Positions 51,647 through 60,184 of a stretch of 64,000 nucleotides of DNA are shown one piece after another (position 1 is the first letter of the stretch; the number at the start of each line of letters is the position of its first letter). The position numbers and the translations under genes are program-made. The notes under the pieces are model-generated. The model was not told where the DNA came from. It did no database searches and worked only from the letters and a program-made list of their open reading frames with translations. The DNA comes from Vibrio sp. 14G-20 (lineage in GTDB: Bacteria; Pseudomonadota; Gammaproteobacteria; Enterobacterales; Vibrionaceae), in NCBI RefSeq assembly GCF_026241515.1, contig NZ_JAPHPW010000024.1, forward strand, positions 1 through 64,000, in the 5' to 3' direction.

Positions 51647-52314
51647 CGTACATACGCCTTATTCAGTTTCACTTCGGCCCAAATTTGAATACGAGTGAGG
51701 ATAACCACCACGCCCCAGTAAATCAGCGCTACCGCTAAGAAAGCCTCGAAGAAGCGGAAACTTGAAGAAGCCTCCATCTGAGCTTTAGCCATGATTTCGG
51801 CTACACCTAGGGTGAATGCAAGTGAAGTCGACTTGATCATGTCGATAAAGTAGTTCATCAATGACGGCAGTGCCACACGAGTTGCTTGCGGTAAGATCAC
51901 TCGGCGCATGGCTTGACTGGTTGTCATACCGACGGAGAGGCTGGCTTCCATTTGGCTACGATCGATACCGATAATGGCAGCACGAATACTTTCAGCCATG
52001 TAGGCAGCAAAGTGCAAGGTTAAGCCGATAACCGCGGCGCCAAACGCATCGAGTCCAACCATCCACGGAAATACCTGGGGTAGGCCATAGTAGAGAAGGA
52101 ACAGTTGTACCAACAGTGGTGTACCTCGGAAGAAGCTAATGTACAACTGGCTCAGTTGGTCGAGTACTGGGATTTTGAATACACGAATATTCGCCAGTAT
52201 CAGAGACAGTATCAGAGCAAAGAACAAGCCCCAAGTCGCCATCTCCATCGTGGTGCCTAAATACTTTAGTAGTATCGGCAACAGCTCTAGCATGTAATTA
52301 AAGTCAAATCCCAT
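51643..52314 (-). CDS. polar amino-acid ABC transporter permease
   Basis: A 223-residue HisMQ-type permease with about five helices. The EAA loop is seen as EASLSVGMTTSQAMRRVILPQATRVALPSL, contacting the ATPase. FFRGTPLLVQLFLLYYGL is the usual conserved early motif. A single permease gene implies a homodimer. It is separated from the binding-protein gene by 135 nt containing a terminator-like hairpin. Confidence 0.94.
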   Translation of the reverse strand: MGFDFNYMLELLPILLKYLGTTMEMATWGLFFALILSLILANIRVFKIPVLDQLSQLYISFFRGTPLLVQLFLLYYGLPQVFPWMVGLDAFGAAVIGLTLHFAAYMAESIRAAIIGIDRSQMEASLSVGMTTSQAMRRVILPQATRVALPSLMNYFIDMIKSTSLAFTLGVAEIMAKAQMEASSSFRFFEAFLAVALIYWGVVVILTRIQIWAEVKLNKAYVR

Positions 52315-52395
52315 AATCTATCTCGTATTTTTATTGGCAGTGTTGTTCTATATGTAAGTACTGTTCTATCAGATTTTTTAATCAGTGCACAAAAG

Positions 52396-52429
52396 CAAAA
52401 AGCCCACCGCTGTATAAAGCAGTGGGCCT
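52396..52429 (-). terminator. intra-operon terminator after the ABC binding-protein gene
   Basis: Minus strand GCCCACTGCT and AGCGGTGGGC (one G-T pair) enclose TTATAC and run into TTTTTG. It lies 21 nt after the binding-protein stop and before the permease. Confidence 0.85.
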
Positions 52430-52449
52430 TGAATGGAGAAAGTGAGTAA

Positions 52450-53199
52450 TTACTTCTGAGTAATGTCCGCACCAAACCATTTCTGAGAGATACTTTCTAG
52501 CGTACCATCTGCGCGCATTGCTGCTAATGCTTCATTTACTTCTGCTTGCAGTTTTTTACCGTTGTCGTTGTCAACGAAAGGCCAAGCGTTTTCAATTGTT
52601 TCGAATGGCTGACCTGCTAGTTGTAATGGTAGACCAGTCTTCTTGATAAGCTCTAGTGCTGATAGGCGATCCATTACGAATGCATCTGCACGACCTAGTG
52701 CTACATCATGTTCAATACCTGTATCGTAGGTCTTCACATTGATCTTGCCGTCTTTGTCGTAGCTGCGAAGCAGTTGTTCAAAGTTTGAACCCAGGTTTAC
52801 CGCAACTGTCTTGCCATCTAGGTCTTCGATGCCTTTGATGCTGTCATTACCTTTACGAACGGTAATCTGTGCGCCGTCTACTACGTATGGGTCTGCGAAT
52901 AGGTATTTCGCTTTACGTGCATCCGTCATAGTAATTTGGTTTGAAATGGTATCGATTCGACCCGTTTCAAGAAGACCGAACAGACCAGAGAAGTTTGCCG
53001 TTACGTATTCAACCTTGTAGTCGTTACGCTTACCGATCTCATCCCATAAATCCACTTCAAAACCTTGTAGTTGGTCTTGTTTAACGAAAGTAAACGGGAA
53101 GTAGCGACCAGACATGCCGACTTTAACTTCAGTCGCAGCTTGAACAGTAGCAGCAGAGAGTGCGATAGCCGCAATTGCAGCCTTAATCCAGTTATTCAT
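52450..53199 (-). CDS. polar amino-acid ABC transporter substrate-binding protein
   Basis: A 249-residue periplasmic binding protein of the SBP_bac_3 family. The 22-residue signal peptide (MNNWIKAAIAAIALSAATVQAA) is followed by VKVGMSGRYFPFTFVKQDQLQGFEVDLWDEIGKR, a typical ligand-loop start. Pattern is closest to cystine/polar amino acid binders; the ligand is not certain. ATG 53199 has AAGGAG 8 nt upstream; an extension to 53280 is rejected. First gene of a three-gene operon. Confidence 0.93.
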   Translation of the reverse strand: MNNWIKAAIAAIALSAATVQAATEVKVGMSGRYFPFTFVKQDQLQGFEVDLWDEIGKRNDYKVEYVTANFSGLFGLLETGRIDTISNQITMTDARKAKYLFADPYVVDGAQITVRKGNDSIKGIEDLDGKTVAVNLGSNFEQLLRSYDKDGKINVKTYDTGIEHDVALGRADAFVMDRLSALELIKKTGLPLQLAGQPFETIENAWPFVDNDNGKKLQAEVNEALAAMRADGTLESISQKWFGADITQK

Positions 53200-53318
53200 T
53201 TGGTAACTCCTTATATTTATGGGTTTGGATGTTACTGGGAAAATGCTCACTAGAATAAATAACCAGATGTTATTAACCATAACCAGATTGAATTCCCAAT
53301 TTGGGGATAACTAGCAAA

Positions 53319-53461
53319 GATCCGGGCATAAGTGGATCATTGTGTGAGTAAATTAGGGGCAAGATGTGTGGATCAACCAATAAATTACAAATTTATTGTG
53401 AATAACTTGGATCTTATTCACTGGATCTGTGATCAATTGCTGGTGATCTGACTTATCAACA
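53319..53461 (+). promoter_or_regulatory. dnaA promoter region with DnaA boxes and GATC cluster
   Basis: DnaA-box-like sequences: TGTGGATCA (53367-53375, one mismatch), TGTGAATAA (53397-53405), TTATTCACT (53414-53422, one mismatch) and TTATCAACA (53453-53461, one mismatch). Seven GATC sites fall within 53319-53448. This fits DnaA autoregulation and Dam/SeqA control of dnaA transcription. Confidence 0.8.
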
Positions 53462-53508
53462 GGTAAAATTAGCGGTCATTTCATATAACTTAAATAGAGT
53501 GGGGCACC

Positions 53509-54930
53509 GTGTCATCTTCGCTTTGGTTGCAATGCTTGCAACAGCTTCAAGAAGAGTTACCAGCTACAGAATTCAGTATGTGGGTACGTCCGTTACAAGC
53601 GGAGCTCAATGGTAATACTCTAACTCTATTTGCACCAAACCGATTTGTACTCGATTGGGTGCGCGATAAGTACTTAAATAGCATCAACCGTTTGCTACAA
53701 GAATATTGTGGTAATGATATTCCGCATCTTCATTTTGAGATCGGAAGCAAACGAGTGACTGCTCCAAAATCTGAGGCTATCGCCCCAGCTCGTACACGTA
53801 CAGCTGCCGATGTGGCCGCTGAATCGTCGGCACCTGCGCAGCTGCAAGCACGCAAACCAGTACACAATATCTGGCGTGATGAAGAACCTGTAGCGGTTGA
53901 CCTTAATCACCGTTCAAACGTGAACCCAAAACATAAGTTTAATAACTTTGTTGAAGGTAAGTCGAACCAACTGGGTTTGGCTGCGGCACGTCAGGTTTCT
54001 GATAACCCAGGAACCGCTTACAACCCGTTGTTTTTGTATGGTGGTACTGGTTTAGGTAAAACGCACTTGTTGCATGCAGTGGGTAACGCCATTGTTGATA
54101 ATAAGCCGAATGCTAAAGTGGTTTACATGCACTCAGAGCGCTTTGTTCAAGACATGGTGAAAGCGCTCCAAAACAATGCGATTGAAGAATTTAAGCGCTA
54201 CTACCGTAGTGTTGATGCATTGCTTATCGATGATATCCAATTTTTTGCTAACAAAGAGCGCTCTCAAGAAGAGTTCTTCCATACCTTTAACGCGCTGCTT
54301 GAAGGCAACCAACAGATCATCCTAACGTCTGACCGTTATCCAAAAGAGATCAACGGGGTAGAAGATCGTCTTAAATCTCGCTTCGGCTGGGGTTTGACGG
54401 TAGCGATTGAGCCACCAGAGCTTGAGACGCGTGTTGCGATCTTGATGAAGAAAGCCGAAGACCACCAAATTCACCTTGCGGATGAAGTGGCGTTCTTTAT
54501 TGCCAAGCGTCTGCGTTCTAACGTTCGTGAGCTAGAAGGCGCATTGAACCGTGTTATTGCGAATGCAAACTTCACTGGCCGTCCGATTACAATCGACTTC
54601 GTGCGTGAAGCACTGCGTGACCTACTTGCACTGCAAGAAAAGCTGGTCACTATTGATAACATTCAAAAGACAGTAGCCGAGTACTACAAAATCAAAGTCG
54701 CTGATCTATTGTCTAAGCGTCGTTCTCGTTCTGTTGCTCGTCCACGTCAATTGGCGATGGCACTGGCGAAAGAGCTAACAAACCACAGCTTACCTGAGAT
54801 TGGCGATGCATTCGGTGGTCGTGACCACACGACGGTACTGCATGCTTGTCGTAAGATTGCTCAGCTGCGTGAAGAGAGCCACGACATTAAAGAAGATTAT
54901 TCGAACTTGATTCGTACCCTTTCTTCTTAA
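53509..54930 (+). CDS. dnaA: chromosomal replication initiator DnaA
   Basis: A 473-residue AAA+ initiator. Domain I is 1-85 (SLWLQCLQQLQEELPATEFSMWVRPLQ), a variable linker spans about 86-135, and the AAA+ core has Walker A GGTGLGKTHLLHA (about 178-190) and Walker B ALLIDDIQFF. The arginine-finger region is VEDRLKSRFGWG and the domain IV HTH is GRDHTTVLHACRKI. The start codon is GTG. It opens oriC about 7 kb away. First gene of dnaA-dnaN-recF-gyrB. Confidence 0.98.
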   Translation: MSSSLWLQCLQQLQEELPATEFSMWVRPLQAELNGNTLTLFAPNRFVLDWVRDKYLNSINRLLQEYCGNDIPHLHFEIGSKRVTAPKSEAIAPARTRTAADVAAESSAPAQLQARKPVHNIWRDEEPVAVDLNHRSNVNPKHKFNNFVEGKSNQLGLAAARQVSDNPGTAYNPLFLYGGTGLGKTHLLHAVGNAIVDNKPNAKVVYMHSERFVQDMVKALQNNAIEEFKRYYRSVDALLIDDIQFFANKERSQEEFFHTFNALLEGNQQIILTSDRYPKEINGVEDRLKSRFGWGLTVAIEPPELETRVAILMKKAEDHQIHLADEVAFFIAKRLRSNVRELEGALNRVIANANFTGRPITIDFVREALRDLLALQEKLVTIDNIQKTVAEYYKIKVADLLSKRRSRSVARPRQLAMALAKELTNHSLPEIGDAFGGRDHTTVLHACRKIAQLREESHDIKEDYSNLIRTLSS

Positions 54931-55011
54931 TACACAGTATTCTTAACCTTAATAAGCAGAATCTTGGCCACGTACTATTACGCAGTGCCATTTAGACCGT
55001 AAGAGCAAGAT

Positions 55012-56112
55012 ATGAAATTTACCATTGAACGTAGTCACCTGATTAAGCCATTACAACAAGTATCTGGCGCACTCGGTGGCAGGCCAACGCTTCCAATTCT
55101 AGGAAACCTACTGATTAAAGTAGAAGATAACGTGTTGTCGATGACAGCGACGGATCTAGAAGTTGAACTGATCAGCCGTGTAACGCTTGAAGGTGATTTC
55201 GAAGCGGGCAGCATTACCGTGCCTTCTCGTAAATTCCTAGATATCTGCCGTGGATTGCCAGATAACTCAGTGATCACTGTGGTATTGGATGGTGACCGTA
55301 TTCAGGTTCGCTCTGGTCGTAGCCGCTTCTCATTAGCAACATTACCTGCGGCAGATTTTCCAAATATTGAAGACTGGAGCAGTGAAGTTGAAGTGTCAGT
55401 GACACAAGCTGAACTTCGCGGTCTTATCGAGAAAACACAATTCTCAATGGCGAACCAAGATGTTCGTTATTACCTCAACGGTATGTTGTTTGAGATTGAA
55501 GGCTCTATCCTGCGCAGCGTGGCGACCGATGGTCACCGTATGGCAGTATCTCAAGCACAACTGGGTGCCGATTTTGCTCAGAAGCAGATCATTGTTCCTC
55601 GTAAAGGTGTTCAAGAGCTAGTGAAGCTATTGGATGCACCTGAACAGCCAGTAACACTGCAAATTGGTAACTCTAACGTGCGTGCTGAAGTGAACAACTA
55701 TGTCTTCACTTCTAAGCTAGTTGATGGTCGTTTCCCTGATTATCGCCGCGTAATGCCACAAAATACCACCAAGACACTTGAAGCTGGCTGTGATGAATTA
55801 CGTTCAGCATTTTCTCGTGCTGCGATTCTATCGAATGAAAAATTCCGTGGTGTTCGCGTTAACCTTGCGGATAGCGAGATGCGTATTACCGCGAACAACC
55901 CGGAGCAAGAAGAAGCAGAAGAAGTACTCGATGTGAACTTCGACGGTGACGCATTAGAGATTGGCTTCAACGTAAGCTACGTATTGGATGTTCTGAACAC
56001 ACTGCGTTGTGAACAAGTTCGCATCTCAATGTCAGACGCCAATGCGAGTGCTCTTATCGAGAACGCGCAAGATGACAGCGCGATGTACGTTGTTATGCCA
56101 ATTCGCTTATAA
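55012..56112 (+). CDS. dnaN: DNA polymerase III beta sliding clamp
   Basis: A 366-residue clamp with three similar beta-alpha domains (about 1-120, 121-245, 246-366). MKFTIERSHLIKPLQQVSGALGGRPTLPILGNLLI opens it and the conserved C-terminus YVVMPIRL, part of the ligand cleft, closes it. It lies 81 nt after dnaA. AGAGCAAG precedes the ATG. Confidence 0.98.
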   Translation: MKFTIERSHLIKPLQQVSGALGGRPTLPILGNLLIKVEDNVLSMTATDLEVELISRVTLEGDFEAGSITVPSRKFLDICRGLPDNSVITVVLDGDRIQVRSGRSRFSLATLPAADFPNIEDWSSEVEVSVTQAELRGLIEKTQFSMANQDVRYYLNGMLFEIEGSILRSVATDGHRMAVSQAQLGADFAQKQIIVPRKGVQELVKLLDAPEQPVTLQIGNSNVRAEVNNYVFTSKLVDGRFPDYRRVMPQNTTKTLEAGCDELRSAFSRAAILSNEKFRGVRVNLADSEMRITANNPEQEEAEEVLDVNFDGDALEIGFNVSYVLDVLNTLRCEQVRISMSDANASALIENAQDDSAMYVVMPIRL

Positions 56113-56165
56113 GCTGCCCTATGTTGACCTACCGAGTCGTGATTGAAGGTTAATATGAAGACGTT

Positions 56166-57245
56166 ATGCCTTTATCGCGCTTAATCGTTAAGCAGTTTAG
56201 AAATATTGAAGCCTGTGACATTCAACCGTCATCAGGCTTTAACTTTCTTATAGGGGCTAACGGAAGCGGCAAAACCAGTGTCCTTGAAGCGGTGTATCTG
56301 CTCGGACATGGTCGCTCATTCAAGAGTTCACTGACCGGTCGTATCATACAAAACGAGTGTAGTGAGCTGTTTGTACATGGCCGTTTTATGACCTCGGATC
56401 AATTTGAGCTGCCAATTGGCATTAATAAGCAGCGCGATGGCACCACAGAGGTTAAAATAAGCGGTCAAACTGGGCAAAAGTTGGCTCAGTTAGCTCAAGT
56501 CTTACCTTTGCAGTTGATTCACCCTGAAGGGTTTGATTTACTAACCGATGGACCTAAGCATCGCCGAGCATTCATTGATTGGGGAGTCTTCCACAGTGAG
56601 TCGGGCTTTTATGATGCATGGGGCAGGGTAAAGCGCCTCAATAAGCAGCGAAACGCCTTATTGAAAACGGCAACGCACTATCGAGAGCTGAGCTATTGGG
56701 ATCAAGAATTGGCCCGTTTAGCAGAAAGCATCAGCCAATGGCGCGCTACCTACGTTGAGCAGTTAAAAGAAGTGGCAGAGGAAATCTGTGCGACCTTCCT
56801 TCCTGAGTTTGAGATAAAGATTAACTACTATCGTGGTTGGGATAAAGACACCCCATACGCTGAGATATTAGAAAAGAATTTTGAAAGGGATCAGCAGCTT
56901 GGTTACACATTTAGTGGGCCAAACAAAGCGGATCTAAAGATAAAAGTGAACGGCACTCCAGTGGAAGATGTCTTGTCACGAGGTCAATTGAAGTTGATGG
57001 TGTGCGCGTTGCGCGTAGCACAAGGGCAGCACCTCACCCAAATGACAGGTAAGCAGTGCATCTATTTAATAGATGACTTCGCTTCCGAATTAGATAGCCA
57101 ACGCCGAGCACGTCTTGCTGAGTGTTTAAAGGCGACTAAGGCTCAAGTTTTTGTAAGCTCTATTACCGCTGATCAGATTGCTGATATGCATGACGAAAAT
57201 AGCAGGATGTTTCATGTGGAACATGGCAAAATAGAGCAAGGATAA
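56166..57245 (+). CDS. recF: DNA replication and repair protein RecF
   Basis: A 359-residue SMC-like ATPase that directs RecA loading to gapped DNA via RecOR. Walker A is IGANGSGKTSVLEA (about 29-42), the signature SRGQLKLMVCALRVAQG and Walker B CIYLIDDFASELD are intact. Its stop is 17 nt before gyrB. A ParB-site-like sequence lies near its 3' end (57208-57223). Confidence 0.97.
   Translation: MPLSRLIVKQFRNIEACDIQPSSGFNFLIGANGSGKTSVLEAVYLLGHGRSFKSSLTGRIIQNECSELFVHGRFMTSDQFELPIGINKQRDGTTEVKISGQTGQKLAQLAQVLPLQLIHPEGFDLLTDGPKHRRAFIDWGVFHSESGFYDAWGRVKRLNKQRNALLKTATHYRELSYWDQELARLAESISQWRATYVEQLKEVAEEICATFLPEFEIKINYYRGWDKDTPYAEILEKNFERDQQLGYTFSGPNKADLKIKVNGTPVEDVLSRGQLKLMVCALRVAQGQHLTQMTGKQCIYLIDDFASELDSQRRARLAECLKATKAQVFVSSITADQIADMHDENSRMFHVEHGKIEQG
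57208..57223. other. degenerate parS-like sequence inside recF
   Basis: TGTTTCATGTGGAACA resembles the bacterial parS palindrome (TGTTNCACGTGAAACA) with two mismatches in the defined positions. The right half, read in reverse, is TGTTCCAC, a perfect half-site of the related Pseudomonas form. Coding constraint or chance is possible. Confidence 0.3.
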
Positions 57246-57262
57246 TTAGTCAGAGAGTAACT

Positions 57263-59680
57263 ATGTCAGATAATTACGATTCATCGAGTATTAAAGTACT
57301 GAAGGGTCTGGATGCGGTACGTAAGCGTCCTGGAATGTACATTGGCGACACGGATGATGGTACCGGTCTGCACCACATGGTTTTTGAGGTGGTAGATAAC
57401 TCTATTGATGAAGCGCTAGCTGGTCACTGTAATGACATTATTGTAACTATCCATGAAGATAGTTCTGTGTCTGTAAGCGATGACGGCCGTGGTATCCCAA
57501 CAGAATTGCACCCAGAAGAAAACGTATCAGCAGCAGAAGTAATCATGACGGTTCTTCACGCTGGTGGTAAGTTCGATGATAACTCGTACAAGGTATCTGG
57601 TGGTCTGCATGGTGTTGGTGTTTCAGTAGTTAACGCACTTTCTAAGCAAGTTACTCTTACTATCCACCGTGGTGGCAAAATCCACACTCAAACCTACAGC
57701 CACGGTGAGCCTCAAGCGCCACTAGCTGTTATCGGTGACACGGATAAAACCGGTACAGAGATTCGTTTCTGGCCGAGTGAAGAAACCTTCACTAACATCG
57801 AGTTCCATTATGATATTTTAGCTAAGCGTCTACGTGAGCTATCATTCTTGAACTCAGGTGTGTCAATTAAGCTGATTGACGAGCGCGAAGAAGACAAAAT
57901 GGATCACTTCGAATACGAAGGCGGTATCCAAGCGTTTGTTGAGCACCTTAATACTAACAAAACGCCAATCATCCAAAAAATCTTCCACTTTAACTCTGAG
58001 CGTGAAGACGGTATTACTGTTGAAGTTGCGATGCAGTGGAATGATGGCTACCAAGAAAACATCTACTGTTTCACCAACAACATCCCTCAACGCGATGGTG
58101 GTGCTCACTTAGCAGGTTTCCGTGCTGCACTAACTCGTACATTGAATAGCTTCATGGACAAAGAAGGCTTCTCGAAGAAAGCGAAGACTTCAACATCAGG
58201 TGATGATGCTCGTGAAGGTTTGACGGCGATTGTTTCGGTGAAAGTGCCAGATCCTAAATTTTCAAGCCAAACTAAAGACAAGCTGGTTTCTTCAGAAGTG
58301 AAGTCTGCCGTTGAGTCTACAATGGGTGAGAAGCTGTCTGAGTTCCTAATTGAGAACCCAGGTGAAGCGAAAATCGTTTGTTCGAAAATTATCGATGCAG
58401 CACGTGCTCGTGATGCAGCGCGTAAAGCGCGTGAGATGACACGTCGTAAAGGCGCATTAGATTTAGCAGGTCTTCCAGGTAAACTAGCTGACTGTCAGGA
58501 AAAAGATCCTGCACTGTCTGAACTGTATATTGTGGAAGGAGACTCTGCTGGCGGATCAGCTAAGCAGGGGCGTAACCGTAAGAACCAAGCAATCCTACCG
58601 CTTAAAGGTAAGATCCTTAACGTAGAGAAAGCTCGTTTCGATAAAATGTTGTCTTCTCAAGAAGTCGCAACGCTAATCACAGCACTTGGTTGTGGTATTG
58701 GCCGTGACGAATACAACCCAGATAAACTACGTTACCATAACATCATCATCATGACCGATGCCGATGTCGATGGTTCTCACATCCGTACACTGCTACTGAC
58801 GTTCTTCTACCGTCAAATGCCTGAGCTGATTGAACGTGGTTACATCTACATTGCTCAACCGCCACTTTACAAAGTGAAGAAAGGTAAGCAAGAGCAATAC
58901 ATTAAAGATGAAGATGCGATGAACCAGTATCAAGTATCTTTGGCTTTAGATAATGCAGAACTGCACGTAAACCCTGAGGCGCCAGCATTTGCAGGTGAAG
59001 GTTTAGAGAAGCTTGTTCAGCAATACAATGCTGGTATCAAGCTTGTTGATCGTATGAGCCGCCGTTACCCACGCGCATTGGTTCACGAACTGATTTACGT
59101 TCCTCGTCTAACGGCTGAGCAGTGTCATGATGACGCGGCAGTTGAAGCTTGGGGTAAGCAGCTTGTTGAGCAGCTAAACGCGAAAGAAGTAGGTGCGAGC
59201 CAATACAGCCTTGAAGTTGAAAAACACGAAGAGCTAGGTTTAAGCGTTCCTAAGATTGTGGTTCGTACTCATGGTGTGACTCATGAACACCTACTGAGCA
59301 TCGATCTTATTAACTCTAAAGAGTTTGGTAAGCTAGCGGACCTTTCTGAAGCACTTGATGGCTTGATTGAAGAAGGCGCTTACATTAAGCGTGGCGAGCG
59401 TACTCAAGAAGTTTCTAGCTTCGTTGATGCTCTGAACTGGTTAGTGAAAGAGTCTCGTCGTGGTCTAAGCCTACAGCGATACAAAGGTCTAGGTGAGATG
59501 AACCCTGATCAGCTTTGGGAAACCACGATGGATCCTGAAACTCGCCGTATGATGCAAGTAACGATTGAAGATGCTGTTGGTGCTGATCTGTTGTTTACAA
59601 CGTTGATGGGCGACCAAGTAGAGCCTCGTCGTAACTTCATCGAAGAAAACGCACTTAAAGTAGCTAACCTAGACGTTTAG
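57263..59680 (+). CDS. gyrB: DNA gyrase subunit B
   Basis: An 805-residue type II topoisomerase subunit. The GHKL ATPase domain has EVVDNSIDEALAG, VSDDGRGIPTE and GGLHGVGVSVVNAL. The transducer follows, then the TOPRIM domain with EGDSAGGSAKQGRNRKNQAILPL and DADVDGSHIRTL. The gamma-proteobacterial insert precedes the GyrA-binding tail. It lies 17 nt after recF, ending the dnaA-dnaN-recF-gyrB run. Residues of the aminocoumarin region are normal as far as I can see. Confidence 0.98.
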   Translation: MSDNYDSSSIKVLKGLDAVRKRPGMYIGDTDDGTGLHHMVFEVVDNSIDEALAGHCNDIIVTIHEDSSVSVSDDGRGIPTELHPEENVSAAEVIMTVLHAGGKFDDNSYKVSGGLHGVGVSVVNALSKQVTLTIHRGGKIHTQTYSHGEPQAPLAVIGDTDKTGTEIRFWPSEETFTNIEFHYDILAKRLRELSFLNSGVSIKLIDEREEDKMDHFEYEGGIQAFVEHLNTNKTPIIQKIFHFNSEREDGITVEVAMQWNDGYQENIYCFTNNIPQRDGGAHLAGFRAALTRTLNSFMDKEGFSKKAKTSTSGDDAREGLTAIVSVKVPDPKFSSQTKDKLVSSEVKSAVESTMGEKLSEFLIENPGEAKIVCSKIIDAARARDAARKAREMTRRKGALDLAGLPGKLADCQEKDPALSELYIVEGDSAGGSAKQGRNRKNQAILPLKGKILNVEKARFDKMLSSQEVATLITALGCGIGRDEYNPDKLRYHNIIIMTDADVDGSHIRTLLLTFFYRQMPELIERGYIYIAQPPLYKVKKGKQEQYIKDEDAMNQYQVSLALDNAELHVNPEAPAFAGEGLEKLVQQYNAGIKLVDRMSRRYPRALVHELIYVPRLTAEQCHDDAAVEAWGKQLVEQLNAKEVGASQYSLEVEKHEELGLSVPKIVVRTHGVTHEHLLSIDLINSKEFGKLADLSEALDGLIEEGAYIKRGERTQEVSSFVDALNWLVKESRRGLSLQRYKGLGEMNPDQLWETTMDPETRRMMQVTIEDAVGADLLFTTLMGDQVEPRRNFIEENALKVANLDV

Positions 59681-59718
59681 TACCTTTGATACTTCGCACT
59701 TTCGCTTAATTTCTGTGT

Positions 59719-59790
59719 CAGAGGTGCTTACATACACTCGTATGCTCCGCGCCTCTTCCTTGAACTAAAACGAAACAGCTTCGTCTCAAA
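59719..59790 (+). repeat. structured intergenic sequence after gyrB
   Basis: GAGGTGC (59721-59727) pairs with GCGCCTC (59749-59755) around an inner CATAC/GTATG stem (59731-59744). A second small stem ACGAA/TTCGT lies at 59770-59784. It lacks a T-run, so it looks more like a dispersed structured repeat than a terminator. I have an impression of similar sequences elsewhere in vibrios but cannot verify it. Confidence 0.4.
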
Positions 59791-59809
59791 AAACTCAATA
59801 TCTTATTGA

Positions 59810-59838
59810 AAAGACTGTCAGAAATGACGGTCTTTTTT
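59810..59838 (+). terminator. rho-independent terminator of dnaA-dnaN-recF-gyrB
   Basis: AAGACTGTCA and TGACGGTCTT pair (one G-T) around GAAA, followed by TTTTGTTTTT. It is 130 nt after the gyrB stop. Confidence 0.88.
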
Positions 59839-59890
59839 GTTTTTAAGTGATTGAAAAATATTGGATTGGAAAAATAGTTGAAAACAAACG

Positions 59891-59919
59891 CTTGAAACTG
59901 ATTTGCTGAATCCACATAT
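59891..59919 (+). promoter_or_regulatory. sigma-32 (RpoH) heat-shock promoter of ibpA
   Basis: CTTGAAA (59891-59897), 14-nt spacer and CCACATAT (59912-59919) match the sigma-32 consensus CTTGAAA-N13-15-CCCCATNT with one mismatch. Transcription would start near 59926, giving a leader of about 258 nt before ibpA. Confidence 0.85.
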
Positions 59920-60060
59920 CTAGTTGTGAAGAGGATGACTGTCTTGCTCTATAAGAGAAGAAACAGAACCTTCATAACCGTTGCTAGAGTATCGCTCAAT
60001 AGAGGATAACTTTGGCAGCACACAATTTAAAAATTGATTCATTGTCATGTCCCAGTGTTG

Positions 60061-60180
60061 TCGCCAAACGAGGCGAAACCCGAGGAATGCGAATTGAATC
60101 TCTTAGCTGTTTACTGGGTCACACACAGGTTCGATCCAAGTAAAATTCGCAGCTAAGACTATTGCTTACTAAAAGGATAG
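60061..60180 (+). ncRNA. ROSE-like RNA thermometer in the ibpA leader
   Basis: Three successive hairpins can be drawn. Hairpin 1: TCGCC/GGCGA (60061-60076). Hairpin 2 is long: 60101-60109 with 60150-60158, 60110-60115 with 60139-60144, and 60116-60120 with 60133-60137. Hairpin 3 covers the ribosome site: CTA (60159-60161) pairs with TAG (60178-60180), and the conserved ROSE motif TTGCT (60162-60166) faces AGGA (60174-60177), including the G-G apposition 60164/60175. This is the known ROSE design used by small heat-shock genes, which melts on warming to free the Shine-Dalgarno. Confidence 0.82.
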
Positions 60181-60184
60181 CATT

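Noticed and set aside
59718..59915. 65-residue minus-strand frame downstream of gyrB
   Set aside because: It spans the gyrB terminator and structured repeat, has no ribosome site and no family resemblance.
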